DNA of 64,000 bases from Dysidea avara. Its lineage: Eukaryota > Porifera > Demospongiae > Dictyoceratida > Dysideidae. The notes below the pieces were generated by a model. The model was given only the letters and a program-made list of their open reading frames with translations. It ran no database searches and was not told the origin of the DNA. The stretch covers positions 3,570,531-3,634,530 of the forward strand of contig NC_089285.1 in assembly GCF_963678975.1 (NCBI RefSeq), read 5' to 3'. Below, one piece after another: positions 35,235-48,060 of this stretch (position 1 is its first letter; every line of letters starts with the position of its first letter). A program made the translations under genes and the position numbers.

Positions 35235-36110
35235 ATAACACAATTTTCCCTTACTATTATGTCATAGTGGGTTTAAAGGATCTAGGCTGTTCCTCCCGCT
35301 CAAAGTTCACATTTACATGTCTATGTATATGTATACACAAATGTAGCTGGTTGAGCCATGTAAGTTTTTAAAATTTAAACATAGCTATATAGTTAGGCTC
35401 CCAGTGTATTTGCATGTATGTATAGTCTAATTCAGTCACCAGTTAGCTAGCACCTGAGCAAACAAAGAAGGCAGAACTTGTATGTATGATATGTATGCAA
35501 TGATATCCAGTCATGCCAACAAATCAAAGAACTAATTCTGAAATGCTAGAGAAACGGCCTGAAACCATACATGCATGCATCTACAATATAGTTAGAAAGT
35601 TACTTATTGTGTTTAGCTGTAAACCACAGAAAATTATATAACTACCAGTAATACATACATTTACACCATGCACAATATATATGTACTGTAATTGATAGCT
35701 ATTATTTAAAAAAAAACTTTACCAGCATCATGATGTAGAGAAAATATTTAGCTTGACTGATCAAAACTCACCGCATTCCATTTTTTCAAAACCTTTGAAT
35801 GTCACAATTTCAGTTACACATGTACATGTTCATGGCATAAAAACAAGGAAGTGCATACTGAACCAGAAGTTTTTCTTTTTGTAATAACAAAATCTACTCA
35901 AGTATCAAGCACACTATATAGTTTGTATAACAGTTTGAGGTAAGCTATAGGTTTGGCTTGGCTCTGCCTGGATGCTTGCTCCAACTTTAGAACACACCAT
36001 GGCCAAATATTTACTTTTACACATAGACATCATTATGCTTAGCAGGCAAACGCCAAGTTTGCATTAGATTCAGGTTCAAAATTAGTTTCTTCTTCACCCT
36101 GGTATAGGTT
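35235..36110. other. Intergenic; no gene
   Basis: AT-rich; nothing recognised. Confidence 0.5.
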
Positions 36111-36114
36111 CTTA

Positions 36115-36325
36115 TACCGTATAGATGGAAACTTTGGTGGGGGAAAACTTTGGCGAATTTGGCGATTCGCTACAAATTCGCCAAAGTTTAACCCGTCAAT
36201 TACTTGTAGCACCTGAGATTAGCATCTTCATAGCTACAGATCGAGCTTGAATTTGCCAAAGTTTATTCGCCAAAGCTTGCTGTTCGCCAAAGTTTACCCT
36301 CACCAAAGTTTCCCTCTATACGGTA
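36115..36325. mobile_element. MITE with TACCGTATAGA ends, 211 bp
   Basis: Left end TACCGTATAGATGGAAACTT and right end its near complement, with repeated TTTGGCGAA/TTCGCCAAA blocks inside, so most of the element is inverted. Possible TA target. Confidence 0.82.
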
Positions 36326-36329
36326 GGTT

Positions 36330-36885
36330 ACTTTCTTCTTTTTTTGCTTTAGTACCTTTTGTGGAAGTTTTTATTGTTAGTTCAAAAGCCGCTACCTAAA
36401 AAAAGAAGCATGAGAATGATGTCTACAGATGTACAACAGAGGATGTACAAGTGTTCACAACATTACACTACATCTGTGTGGTATCTGTTGTATAATTTGT
36501 ACTGGTCTAGCAACAAATGAAAAAAAAATCCATTAATGGAATGCACATATACTGTAATATTACGAAAGCACTACAACATCATGCATGCCCTGCCCAGTAT
36601 GGACAATGCCATTTAATATAACAATAATTATTATAGTTGTCATGTAACATGACAAGTAAACATCAGCTTAACAGGGTTGAGCTTTTCAGTGACACGACTC
36701 ATGTTACTGTAATGCTCAACCCTGTAAAGTTAGCATTACCTCAAAAATGCATAATGTATTTATTATCAACTTTACCAGTTAGGCACTTGAGGGCGAACAT
36801 AGAAGTCAGAGACTGTATGAGGTGTTTACCATTAGCCTATAAGCCACTTAATGCCACACACACACACACACACTATACAGTATAA
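36330..36885. other. Intergenic; CA microsatellite
   Basis: No gene. 36857-36872 is a short (CA)n. ACCAGTTAGGCACT at 36774 also occurs at 31006, a dispersed repeat. Confidence 0.5.
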
Positions 36886-36891
36886 GGAAAA

Positions 36892-37471
36892 ATTAGGAAT
36901 TTTAAATTCAGTTAGGGATCAAAGAAATAAAAGGTAGTGAAACAAGGGAGGTCACCTACACTTGAATACCCATGACCGAATTAAAGAATTAAAAACAGTT
37001 TAAACTAGGGCTGTAACTATCATGGTTTTTTAGTATTCAAGTATACTCTCTATAGAGTTAATGATTGAGTACTCACAAATACCAGCTACTTGTAGTCATA
37101 CCCATTTGACATGTTTTATACTGACTTCAAACAGTTTACAACATTTTCAAGTAACAACAATGATATACACACTGTATTAAAGTAGTGATGTTAGTATTCC
37201 TGACAAGAGATTATGCCAATCAAACTCTATAGCCTTCATTGTGACACTCCCGATGGCAAATGCATCAAGTGAGCTGGGCCATGTAATCTTAATGAGTACT
37301 CAAGTACCAATTTTACTATCCGAGTACCAAAATCCTTACTGAGTACTCGAGTATTTGCAGTATTTGTTTTAGCCCCTAGATTAAACATTCTCTAGTATAT
37401 CTTCAGATGTAGGTAACCTCCCTTGTTTCACTACTTTTATTTCCTTGATCCCTAAAATTCCTTGTTTACTT
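36892..37471. mobile_element. Inverted-repeat element hosting a nested hAT-like MITE
   Basis: Arms 36892-36960 and 37408-37471 are inverted copies (TAGTGAAACAAGGGAGGT shared). The centre holds a separate element (37006-37378). Confidence 0.8.
37006..37378. mobile_element. hAT-like MITE nested in the inverted-repeat element
   Basis: Ends TAGGGCTGTAACTATC and GCCCCTA-type complement, flanked by 8-bp duplications GTTTAAAC / GATTAAAC (7 of 8 match). Interior has GAGTACTCGAGTA repeats. Confidence 0.72.
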
Positions 37472-37474
37472 TTT

Positions 37475-38055
37475 TGTAACATTAATTATTATGACTGGTG
37501 AACCCAAGCATACTGCATTAGTATATAGAAAGAATGGCACCAGGCGTATCGTTTTCGTCTGAACGCATGCCCCAACTATCAAGTTATGTATTGATATTGC
37601 TTCTGCTGGCATAGTACTAGTCAGTATCAGGAGCAAGCTACTTGGTTATGAGGTGAAGCAATGTGAAGTTTGAAACATACAACACACATGGATGCCTTTC
37701 TGGGGGGGGGGCATGGAAGCCGGCATGCCCCTAGGAAAATTTTCAGGTCTTAACACTATTTTTATGCTGTACAAAATAAGTAGTGAATATTGTGGCAAAA
37801 GTGACTGTCACTAAGACTTTACAGTGATGTCCACAATTATCCACAGTATTCACTACTTATTTTTTACAGTGTCTAAATTTACCATCATGATGCGGGCGGG
37901 TGACAGGAATACAATCAGACAATTGGTGGCCTTATCTTTGTACTCCTTACTACATAGAGAGTGGTATAGTGGTCCCTTCCATAAACATTTACCTAGTATA
38001 AGCTTATAAAATGGTGAAGTTAACGGCGTGGCAAACACATGCCGCAGTGTCTCGG
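37475..38055. other. Intergenic; small 103-bp MITE
   Basis: 37767-37869 is a compact hairpin MITE: 29-bp ends CTGTACAAAATAAGTAGTG and complement with two mismatches. A G-run lies at 37703. No gene recognised. Confidence 0.65.
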
Positions 38056-38059
38056 CATA

Positions 38060-38370
38060 CAATGCCTCCGGCACAACTGATACCAGCACTTACCGGTAGT
38101 ACTCCAGAAAATGAAACCATGCATATTGGAGGAAATTTTAGGATAGTTTATAGTTTATGGATACGCAGTATAGCAATGCTTTGAAGTTACTGAAGTGTCT
38201 CATCGTGTGTGTAACTACGGCCAACCTACGGCACCACTATAGCTAGCTACTCTACAGGATAGAAAAATGTGGACAAATTTTCCGGTACTAGCTAACTAGC
38301 TATATAGTTTCACTGATCCTCAATAAAGCACGTTCTGGTGCAAAAATTTGTTTAATATGCAAGATTTTAG
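38060..38370. repeat. Dispersed repeat (copy of 13240-13580)
   Basis: Diverged match to 13240-13580 including AAGTGTCTCAT, CTACTCTACAGGATAG and TAGTTTCACT. Function unknown; no ORF conserved between the copies. Confidence 0.6.
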
Positions 38371-38706
38371 AGCAAGACATGTGCTCACGAGATCGCAACA
38401 ACTCGCCACATATAAGGTAAAGGTACCTGCTAGGTACAGGGTAAAAGTCGCACTTATATTTCATTCAATTACAACAATATTTACAAATACATCGAAGGCT
38501 GCTTTAATTAGGGTAAATCTAGCCAATAAGATGACATACAACGAGAGATTGTGCCGGTCATGCTGGGCGGATTAGCTACGTGTGGTGTGCCTGTGCGTCG
38601 AGATAACAATGGATTACCATGCGTGGACGATTAATCACGAAGGAAAACATAAGCGAAACTGATTATTATTATATAGCTATATATTATATTTATTACTGTG
38701 CAGTAG

Positions 38707-38840
38707 CTAATCAAAAGATTATAACGCACAGGTGTGATCATAAAAGTTACTTAAGTTATTACAAAATTCATTAGGGGTAGAGGAATTAATTACATCAGCA
38801 GGGAGTTGGTTCCATACTTTGATGGTTGATGGGGAAAACG
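38707..38840 (-). mobile_element. LINE 3' coding tail, truncated
   Basis: The minus strand reads PFSPSTIKVWNQLPADVI, then PNEFCNNLSNFYDH and a stop close after: a non-LTR retrotransposon C-terminus. Confidence 0.65.
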
Positions 38841-39165
38841 GAAAATTTGTGGAATTTCACCCCTACCCACTCACTCCCAACTTACAGACACCATGTGTGT
38901 AGTTGCATGAGTGTTTTTCAGGCTACAGAACTGTAGACCTTCAGCTTGTATGCTGTAAAACTTTAATAAATAAATAAAACTTTTACATTACGATAAAACA
39001 CTGAACAGACATATCAGACAATTCAATGTATTTAAATGTCATTCAGCTACAGTATGAAAATGTACTGTTTGTTCAATTAGAATTTTAAAAATAAAACTGA
39101 TTCTACAAAAACCTGTTAATTTTAGCAACTTTTATATGCTCAGCTGTATAGCACGTATATCATAT

Positions 39166-39210
39166 AGGGGGTGGGTGGGTGGGTGGGAGGGTGCGGAGGG
39201 GAGGGGTGGT
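39166..39210 (+). repeat. G-quadruplex-prone tract
   Basis: GGGGGTGGGTGGGTGGGTGG continues into GAGGG and GAGGGGAGGGG: seven or more G-runs with 1-nt loops. Such tracts fold into stable G4 structures. No gene is adjacent to explain it. Confidence 0.8.
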
Positions 39211-39214
39211 GAGC

Positions 39215-39695
39215 CGCCCACGCGCAAGAAGTGGTTGACAGTGAAAAAACAGTCTATAAGTATCATACAACTGTTTAAATATATACGTTCTTTGATATAG
39301 TATATGCATTAGTTTGCCAGTGATAGTTATAAACGGCGAAAAGAATGTAATGAATTGCCCGCCCACGCCCAATTTGCGCCTTCGTTAAAATGGCCTTGCT
39401 CAAAGACGATTAAATGTCTATGACATAGTTTTCTGTATAAATACTTTGGTTTGTTTATCATGCTGTAATATTGTGCTGCTGTGTTATGCTATAATAATAT
39501 TAATGCTTATATTATTTAATGATGTTTGTTTCTATTACTTTAGTGCACGGTGGGAGGTGGAAGCGTCCATGATGATGATTGGGCAATGTGCAAATAAGGT
39601 GAGCGTATGCTTTGTAAAAAGAAGCCCACGTAGCTGTGCAGGGCTCATCTTCTGTACAGATCAGCTTCTGTATAGTCTTTCATTATTTTATTTTT
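39215..39695. other. Intergenic; possible lone exon
   Basis: 39543-39599 is bounded by a good acceptor and donor and reads ARWEVEASMMMIGQCANK, but no partner exon was recognised. Confidence 0.25.
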
Positions 39696-39698
39696 CCC

Positions 39699-40022
39699 GA
39701 GGGGTAGCCAACGCCCACGCAAAACACAGAAATGGGGTTGTCAATGCCCAAGCAAAGCACCCAACTGGCGTATACGAGACTCCCAATCTTTATGTATTTT
39801 TAAAAGCATTTAGTGATATTGCTAACTAGTAACTACCTGTACAGTTGTTGATCTACATCTTGTTCTAGTTATTCATGATCGATCATTGTCTACTTTGTTA
39901 AACTCACTTTCTCCTTTATTTTTACATGATTTAGGATTTAGGATTTGGTTTCTAATATTTGTGTATTTCTGATTGGATTTCTCACATAGCATACAAGATT
40001 CCCAAGGCATTGGCTACCCCTC
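39699..40022. mobile_element. Inverted-repeat element with CGAGGGGTAGCC ends
   Basis: Ends CGAGGGGTAGCCAACGCC (39699-39716) and GGCATTGGCTACCCCTCG (about 40005-40022), one mismatch. 324 bp, no ORF. TSD not resolved. Confidence 0.65.
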
Positions 40023-40217
40023 GCTTTTTACCAATAGCCAGTTCATCTCTAGTTGACAAAGATTGATATTACAAACTAAATTAAATTCTTGATCACAGAT
40101 ACACATTTCCCTTGTTGCTATATGTGGCACACCACAAAATTAACCAATGTAAACAACCATTACCATACCTTGTAGTGTTTTATTTTTATGTGAATATGTA
40201 GTGAAGTGTGTAGTGTG

Positions 40218-40218
<1 letters not shown>

Positions 40219-40275
<57 letters not shown>

Positions 40276-40330
40276 TGTGTGTGTGTAGTGTGTGTGTAGT
40301 GTGTGTAGTGTGTGTGTGTAGTGTGTGCGT
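40219..40330. repeat. (TG)n microsatellite with TGTAG interruptions
   Basis: Long TG tract; the translated His/Thr-rich frame on the other strand is an artefact. Confidence 0.95.
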
Positions 40331-40334
40331 GATA

Positions 40335-42715
40335 AAGATTTTTTAAATTCACCAATTTAAATGTGACTGTTTTTTCCACAGGTTTATACGTTGGAGAACT
40401 GCAAACAAGTAACTTGAAATTTTTATAATGACCATTTTTCAAAATATTTATTTGATTACATGTACAAAATACAAAGATGTATCACGTGATCTAAAAAAGT
40501 TATTAGCATGATGTACAAGGACTATTGACCATTGAAAAGTTGATGAATTAAACATTCAAGAACGTAATACTTCTCCATTGCAACTCGCCCACGCAATATA
40601 GCGCGCGCGTCATTAATAATCAGTGCTCAGCCAGGGTATGCGACTATTGGATTGAGATAGTGATTTTTATAAAATTATTTGTACCGTGTAAAACGTTCGT
40701 CACGAACGGTATAGCTAGCTGAAGTATTCAAGAAAGGATAGATCTAGCCTGGTATAACCTGGAATCGTTAAAAAGTTTGCGCCTGGATTGTTGAGGTGAG
40801 CCAATATTTTCATGGCCAATGGTTCTATGTGTAATGTTAAACCCCCTACTTTGTACCATGAAGAAGGCCGTATTAAGCTGTTACATTTTACGTGAAAGTA
40901 GATGTCATGCTGGCCATTCCTGCTAGAACCTGGAAAGGGTTTAAAAGTTATCTGACGCTCCATAACAGAGCCTTGAAAACCTGCTTCCAGTGTAGACGCG
41001 AGTATCTTGCCAATAAAATTTTTTTTATTAAAAGTCGCTTAATTGTTGGATATGATCTGAGGGGCTTTAACAGGCCACAGTGGAATCTTTGTAGTGTTTT
41101 ATTGATTGCAGTTGCTGCTTCAAGTGCCCTCTCCTATAACAAATCATGTGGTGCAATCAAGAGATTGATTTGTATCGCAAAAAAAATTAGTTTCACCCCC
41201 TATTTTAATCCATGAAAATTTAATGCCACAAACATTTCTTGCCTTGTGGTACTTCTATTGGTAAGGTTATGTCAGCCATTGCTCAATAAATATGCATATT
41301 ACATTGCAAACTGACAAAGTTGACCTTTTGTGGAGGACAAAATAGTAAAAATCAACTGTAAGAAACTACTGATCGGTGCTTCAAAAATGAACTAACAAGA
41401 GAATACCTTTTCTCCCCCAACCCCACAACTTTGCCTGTCCCTCTGCTTGCTAGAAAACACCGGACAGGCCTAAGGGAGTGTCTGTCACCCTTGTAAATAC
41501 AACACTGGACAAGCCTTAGGGAAATATGACACCACTCAATCGAGGCAATTGGATTTAGTAGAGATTAATGGCCACTCCATATTACCACTGCAATCGTGTG
41601 GTACTAAAGAACTGATGTATGGTATGGATGGTTCTCATGACTTGAGTAAGAATGGACAATAGTATTATGAAATATGACAACATTGATTGTATTATGAGGG
41701 TAATAAAGAATATACTATAAATTTCCGGAGCCTACATATTTGATTTCATTACTATAATTCATTGGTCTTGTTAATAAGTCATGAAATACACCTAATATAT
41801 TTGGGACCTGGCCCCTATAATATGGCACGTGGTTGTGAGGTCATGAAGTATGTCTTAGCTGCATATGTTTGGGACCTGGCTACTACATAGGTTCATTATA
41901 ACATTTGCACATGGTCCTTGTAAAAGGGCAGTATGGCCACTAAGAAAGGTTTTACTCTAGCGAATCATATAAAATGCTTCAACCCCTTTCATTTTCCACA
42001 GTTTCCAATTGCCCTATTAATATATAATTCTATATCTAGGTTGATCACCTGATTTCAACCAACCATGTAGTTCAACATTGTTACATCTTAGTATTCAAAA
42101 GGACAGCCATGCCAGTGTGTCCCAGGGCTCATAACAGTACAATGTGCTGCTTTCCTAACTACTAAGCAAACTTTGACACCTGACACAATACTTGGTTTGC
42201 ATAACCACATGTCTAGGGATGATGCATTACCAACCTCCTCCGGTATGTGCCACAAAGCACAATCAGTTTTAAAAGACTAAAATATTGGCCTCTTTACAAG
42301 GGGGTTTTATAGTGTGTCCACTACCCATGCATGTGTCAAAGATTATGTGTAGGTTAGAGACTAGCACAAGGATCTTTAATTTGTGGATTTAGAAACCTAG
42401 ACGAAGCCAAGGTTTTAAAAATATACATGCTAGGTACAGATTAAAGTTGTACTTATATTTTGTGTACTTATTGCTACTGGTAATTCATATAGCCTTCCGT
42501 CCATGAATAAGTGACTCTGTAGCTAGCTAAGTCATTGGCAGGCAGGCCATTCTATAACCCAGTTTTCATCACAATCCCAGTGTCAACTTACATAGTCTCT
42601 CTCATGCATATAGCCATGCAGCTAATTAGTATAGCACTGCATTATAATTATGTAAATATGTAAAGTTAATTTTATTGACAACTTTTGTTGAATATTTATT
42701 ATATATATAATGATA
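40335..42715. other. Intergenic; no gene
   Basis: No gene recognised. Two small two-copy direct repeats: GGACAGGCCTAAGGGA / GGACAAGCCTTAGGGA (41460, 41510) and TTTGGGACCTGGC (41801, 41868). Confidence 0.5.
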
Positions 42716-42717
42716 AA

Positions 42718-45700
42718 CTAAGTAATGTCTACATAACTTACAATCCCACTTAATACAGGGGTTGAATTACTACACATTCCAGTGCTTTGTAATACCACAC
42801 AGTCATAGTGAGATCCATCCCAGTATAGCTCAAAGTGGTGTGGTATTGCAGCTCCAGGAAAGCCATCACACCTTGGACATCACTTACAGATGGACATGTA
42901 AGGGGGTTTATTACCTCCCAGTGGTACAAGCTATCTTGCTTTCTACAGTAAAATACTGCAACGCTAAACATAGTAGCAACAGCTATAACTTCCACTTGTG
43001 TTGCCCAAGTATCAGGACGTTGCAGAAACCTAATGTGTTCTTGAAATGATGGCTTGTCGGTTGGTAGCATAAGAAATTTTGCTAACATATGTTCATTTCT
43101 TTGTTCAAATTTCAGTACTTCTGCTCGGACTGAGCAGTGCTTGTCTTCATCTCCAAGAATGTGAAATGATACTGCTGTGAAAAAGCAGTTGCCATCTGGT
43201 ACAATCTGTTTGATGGTACGTCCAGACTTTTCAAGAAAGTTCAAAGGAGAGCTGTTGCTAACACTAGGTGTGGTTGGCTGTATACAGAATAAACATAAGA
43301 CCTACATTATGCAATGTAGTTAACTGTACCTTACTATATAGTGTACTTCTATCATCTTTCATCACACATTTCCTTTTGCTACATCTCTACTTTTTCTTTC
43401 CTGGGCCACCAAACTTAATCATGTCCTTACAAAATGTGCACAGGCCACAGTCAAGCAAGGAGCAGCCAGAACACTTGCACTTTCTGGAATTGACACCTAT
43501 AGGTGTGCCAATTAAGTTTATGAGCATTTGTCACTATTTCTTTTGAGTATGTAAACAGTATATTATGTGACCAGGAGTGAAAATAGGACATGTGGGTACA
43601 TAAAATTTCCCTACTTTTTCAAACTCCTTTTACACCTCATAACTTTATATCCCATTATGCTGTGGCCAGCATTTATTAAACATTTGGCTTTATAGATCAA
43701 GTTACAGAATGTAAATATTCTATCGTGTTTTTGAGATATGACCTGTTGCGTGATGAGGTGTAGTTTGTGCCAACATGCCCTAATTTTGCAGGCCCTGTTA
43801 CATACTAGGCAGCTACTAACAAAGTAACAGACCTTTTCTGTTAGTGTCTTTTGTTTCTTTGTTCACACTATTCCCCTAAAACAGAGCACAAAACAGTGAC
43901 ACCAGGCAAGGTAACTAACTACTGAATATAATACCTGACCAGAATATTGTTTTGTATAAGTGTCCCCTGTACAGTTCTCTTTACAATCCTATAATAAAAT
44001 AAAGGTTCCATGAACACACAGCCATGTCCTTGATAACACTAATATAGACATGTATACAGTTCACCATACCCTCTTCGTCAAGATCTCTTTATCTTGAGTG
44101 GAGGTCTCCATTAAACTAGCCTTGATATCAAGCTGATGCTTTCTGATACTTAGAAGCGCCTCACTAGTTTCTTCACTAACTCGCATAGGAAAGTTCCACT
44201 TTTCTCTTCTTGGCCTCTTAAGTCTTGGGCGACCCAATGGATGTCTTTTGGCGGCCTCAAGGGGATCTTTCTTCATTGATTGGGGTTTGTTACCTATGCT
44301 TTGTAATGGTAATGCACTCTTCATCCCCACACATGTTCCACCCGTGTCAATGTCTGAAGATGTACTTCTGGGATTAATATCCATCTGATCACTACCTTCT
44401 GTGCAATCCATCTGAGCATTGATATCAGTGTTTGCCTTTGTGTCAGCAGTTGAAACAGGTGGTAGAATATTTCCATTAAAACTTTGATCCTTGCTTAAAG
44501 GGTTAGATGGCTCTTTTACCTCCTTCTTTGAAAAAACACGTTGCTTCACTGGCTTGGTTTGACGACACAGTAATTTTGTTCGTTTCTTTGAGTTACTAGC
44601 AGAAGTCTGTGACAACACAGGAAAAATTGGCAAACTATTAGAGACATTTGATGAATCAGCAGATTCAACTAGCTCACGATAAATATTTTCAGCACTTTGA
44701 ATGACACTTTCCAGAACTGAATAATCATCAGTCAGATAGCACACATCTTTACATTTGGTTAATATGGTGTGAGCATTCTTCTGAAGGGATACGCAATCTG
44801 TGAGCTGATGTTTGTGCTGTTGGAATATGTTGAGCTGTTGCAGTAGTACTGCTGTCAGATTTTTCACCAATTTTCATTCTCTTCTCAAACTCCAGACAAT
44901 CATCCAAAACAACACCACGGTCACCATCTAAGGTATCAGTCTCAAGTTCAAAGGTATCAGTCTCAAGATTACTTTGTTGATCTCCAGTATTACCATCATC
45001 ATTTCTAGTAAATATTTCTTGTACCTGCACAATGGGAGTGACAGTATCTACTAAATTTTGCTCCAAAAGTGAAGTTTCTAAGTACTGTCAGTCAACTGGC
45101 ATGGAAGATCATACCAAGACCATTGGTCACAGAACAAAGCAAATATAGCAAACATATACTTGCATGGTATCTTTGTTTTAATAAAGTATGGACATTCGCA
45201 ACAGCCACCGGGAATGTCTACCAGATAAGACTTATCAGTGCTTTTCAAGGTAAACACTCCATTTCCATCTGTAGTAATATCAGAAGAAGCAAACTGCTTT
45301 GCTTTAGATATATTTGCCAAGCAAGCAGATTGCAAATTCCGTGGACGGTCAATCAGGTAACCTGGGATCTCATACCATGGTCTACGATATCCCTCAGTTT
45401 GTTGAGCAACTGCAATTGTATACTCTTTTTGTTGCTCTGGAAACACAATGTTTAGCAATACTTCACACAGGTCTGTCACACTAGTATCTTGACGAAGTTG
45501 CAAGTATCGAGACCTAAGTGTGTGGTTAAAAGCTTCTGTCAGATTATCTGTATCAATTTCAGCATGGAAGCTTTGGCGATACACATGTGACCAAAGCTAC
45601 ACAATAGAAGACAATAAATTATTAACACAAGTTCACATAAAGCATGTGTCAAGTCAACATACTGGTTTTGATGAAAGCCACTCTTCTCTAAGGTAATCTT

Positions 45701-47686
45701 GTAACAGTTTGTTACCAGTGTACCAAGGTTGAGACTGCATGTCAAGCAAAATTTCTTCAAACTTTTTATCTGAAATTGATGAAACACATGGCAAACATCC
45801 CTATCATTCATGCAGAATCACTTACCTGTTGATGTATATGCTAGCTTCTTGAAACAGTTTATCACAGTCTTCTTTGACTGGTTGGGAACTTCATGACATG
45901 ACTTGTTCACCCACCTATCAAATGCTTGACTTCTGTGGAAGTCACATACAAACCGCATGCACGATGGAAAAACAATTCTAATTGCTTCAAGCTCTGCAGC
46001 ACTCTTATCTGTCATAAAATACTGTGGCATCCACTGTGGATTCCAAAACTTGAGAATTTTAATGCCCTCAGATATCAAGTCTGCAGTTTCAAACTGGGGT
46101 ATTATTGTCCCAACCACTATTCCCACACCAATAGAGGTCTTCACAACTAAGAAAAAGCATGGAAATGCATATCTATTGGTTTTGTAAATGGCATCCATAC
46201 ACGTGACCACATTACCATACATTATGAGCCATTTTTGCTGCTGAGGTGTTTGAAATACCAAAAGAAATGGTTGGGAACTGACTTCAGGTGAAGATGATTC
46301 CAACAGAGAGTCACCTTCCAATGTACCAACTGCTTCATCAATTTGACCCATGAGCCCCTTTCCTTTTTGTTTCAAACTGCTAGAAGGGGAAGTACAACAC
46401 AAATAAATGATTGATTGTTTATGACCACAAAACAGTTGGACAAAGCCACACTTCCCTGCCATAGGGGCGGGCACACACACACACACAACACACAGCAACA
46501 TAAAGTACAACAAACAAACATACATAGAGATATATACTACGCAACAACCACAAATACATATTATATTTTCCTAACCAATCATTAGATGTGTTTGTCTTTA
46601 GACCTGACTGGCTGTACTGCTGAAGAGAATAATGCAACCCACTGCATTTAGCTTGCTCTTTTAAGATTTTATTTAATGAATCTTGGTTAAACAAAGAATT
46701 CCTTCTTTTGACAATAGCACGGTGAGCTACATTGCGTAGATCTTTCTTTGTAGGAAAGTAAGCACGATTGTAAGGGTTAGGCAACTCATTTAAAATTCCA
46801 TCTTGCAGTTGTTTTGGAATGAGTATTTTTGTTACCCAGTCATGCACAACAAGTTTTAAACTCACTAAGTTCAACCTTGTGTCCCTTACAAGTTCTTCGA
46901 TTTTCTTCTCTATATCTTCAACAGGCTTGTTACAAAGCTGATCTGTAATTGACAGTGGATCATGATTTTTGTGGGCATTCCGCATCGGTAGCTGTACTTC
47001 TAAGATCTGTTGCTGAGTGCTCAGAGTTAAAAGGCGACAATAAATAGCTGCAGGGCATTCACAGCACCTGCTACCAGGTGCGCTTCGTCTCTTCAATGGA
47101 TCATCCACTTCTGGTTTACATCGTCCATTCCCTGCTCTAATACAGTTGTACATCTGGGACCATTCAATTTTAAAGTTGTAACAATCTCCTTGAACTCGTA
47201 TCATCCCATGTTGCTGTTTAGCGTTAATCTGTTTCCCAGTGTGAACAGAAAATCGTGTACTGGACTGCTGGCAAAATCTGTCAAGCCATTCTTCCCATTT
47301 GGAATCTGTGTATTCCATCAAAAATCCTGTAACAGAGGTAACATTCTCACTTCTTAAAACATTCATCTGAGTGGGCATATCAATAGGAAGTATGATATGC
47401 AAGCTCTCCAGTTGCAGACAGGACTTGGGAAGCTCCAATGAAGTACACGATATCATATGTTCAGAATCACAAATTCCAACTAAAACCATTTTGCTCCCAT
47501 TTGGCTCCAAATGTTGCAGCTCCACTCTGCGCTTAGATAAGCTGTAGTTGGCATTAAAACAGCTTAAGCAGCAAGAAGCTTTCCTCTCAGTGTGGGATTT
47601 TACTACACGACAGTAGGTCACAGTCCTCTTGTTCCTCACACATCTACTGCATCTCCCAAGGATGCACACAGTCATAGAATCATCAC
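42718..47686 (-). pseudogene. Decayed MULE-type transposase gene with CaRF-like, SWIM-like and OTU modules
   Basis: The minus-strand exon of about 46570-47686 begins with Cys-rich CSRC/CCLSC motifs, then WEEWLDRFCQQSSTRFSVHT and YFPTKKDLRN, which resemble CaRF/ALS2CR8 domains. The next exon (45829-46391) has the MULE core: MDAIYKTNRYAFP, FWNPQWMPQYFMTDKS and FVCDFHRSQAFDRWV. Exons at 45663-45774 and 45083-45599 lead to a SWIM-like CCECPYF..IPCKY whose final His is Tyr. A Ser/Lys-rich region (44061-45066) with a KRPRREKW patch follows. The last exon is an OTU cysteine protease (DGNCFF at about 43190; GSHYD His in another frame near 42815). Frameshifts near 45083, 44850 and 42850 disable it. 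Confidence 0.78.
43550..43985. other. Intron of MULE gene 2 with a MITE-like end
   Basis: Between the OTU exon and the preceding exon; holds a lone ATTATGTGACCAGGAG end of the ATGTGACC MITE family at 43563. Nothing else recognised. Confidence 0.4.
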
Positions 47687-47978
47687 CTGGCATTAATAAC
47701 ACCACTCAATTATTGCATGCATGTATGTTAGTACAGTAATCCATTATAAGATCCCTTTTTAAAAGTTTCACTCCCTAAAAGTTTATGTAAAACAGCCTAT
47801 GTCTATTAAAAACTGAGTTACAAATTCATGGTAACAGTAAGCTGGTGTAACTACCTAGCCTTGCTTTATGTGGGGACTACCTCCTCTGACACGCCACAGT
47901 ACTACTATCCCGTAACTATGGTTACGTACCCCGGAAATGAAGGCACAAGCACAACGCAAAGCAGCATTCATTTCATCC

Positions 47979-48060
47979 TATATAAGTCTTACTATCATCC
48001 ATGCTTTCATCTTCTTTCTCAGCAAGTTCCGCTTCAAAATCCATGGTGAGTACGTTCGAC
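47979..48060 (+). promoter_or_regulatory. Candidate promoter, 5'UTR and ATG|GTGAGT first exon
   Basis: CTATATAAG at about 47978, then a pyrimidine-rich CTTTCATCTTCTTTCTCAG 30 bp on, then ATCCATG directly followed by GTGAGTACG. This is the layout of a TATA promoter with a terminal-oligopyrimidine-like start and a tiny first exon, as in many ribosomal-protein genes. No downstream exon was found, and a MITE begins at 48061 inside the would-be intron. Tentative. Confidence 0.35.

Noticed and set aside
40140..40442. His/Thr-rich frame
   Set aside because: Translation of a TG microsatellite.
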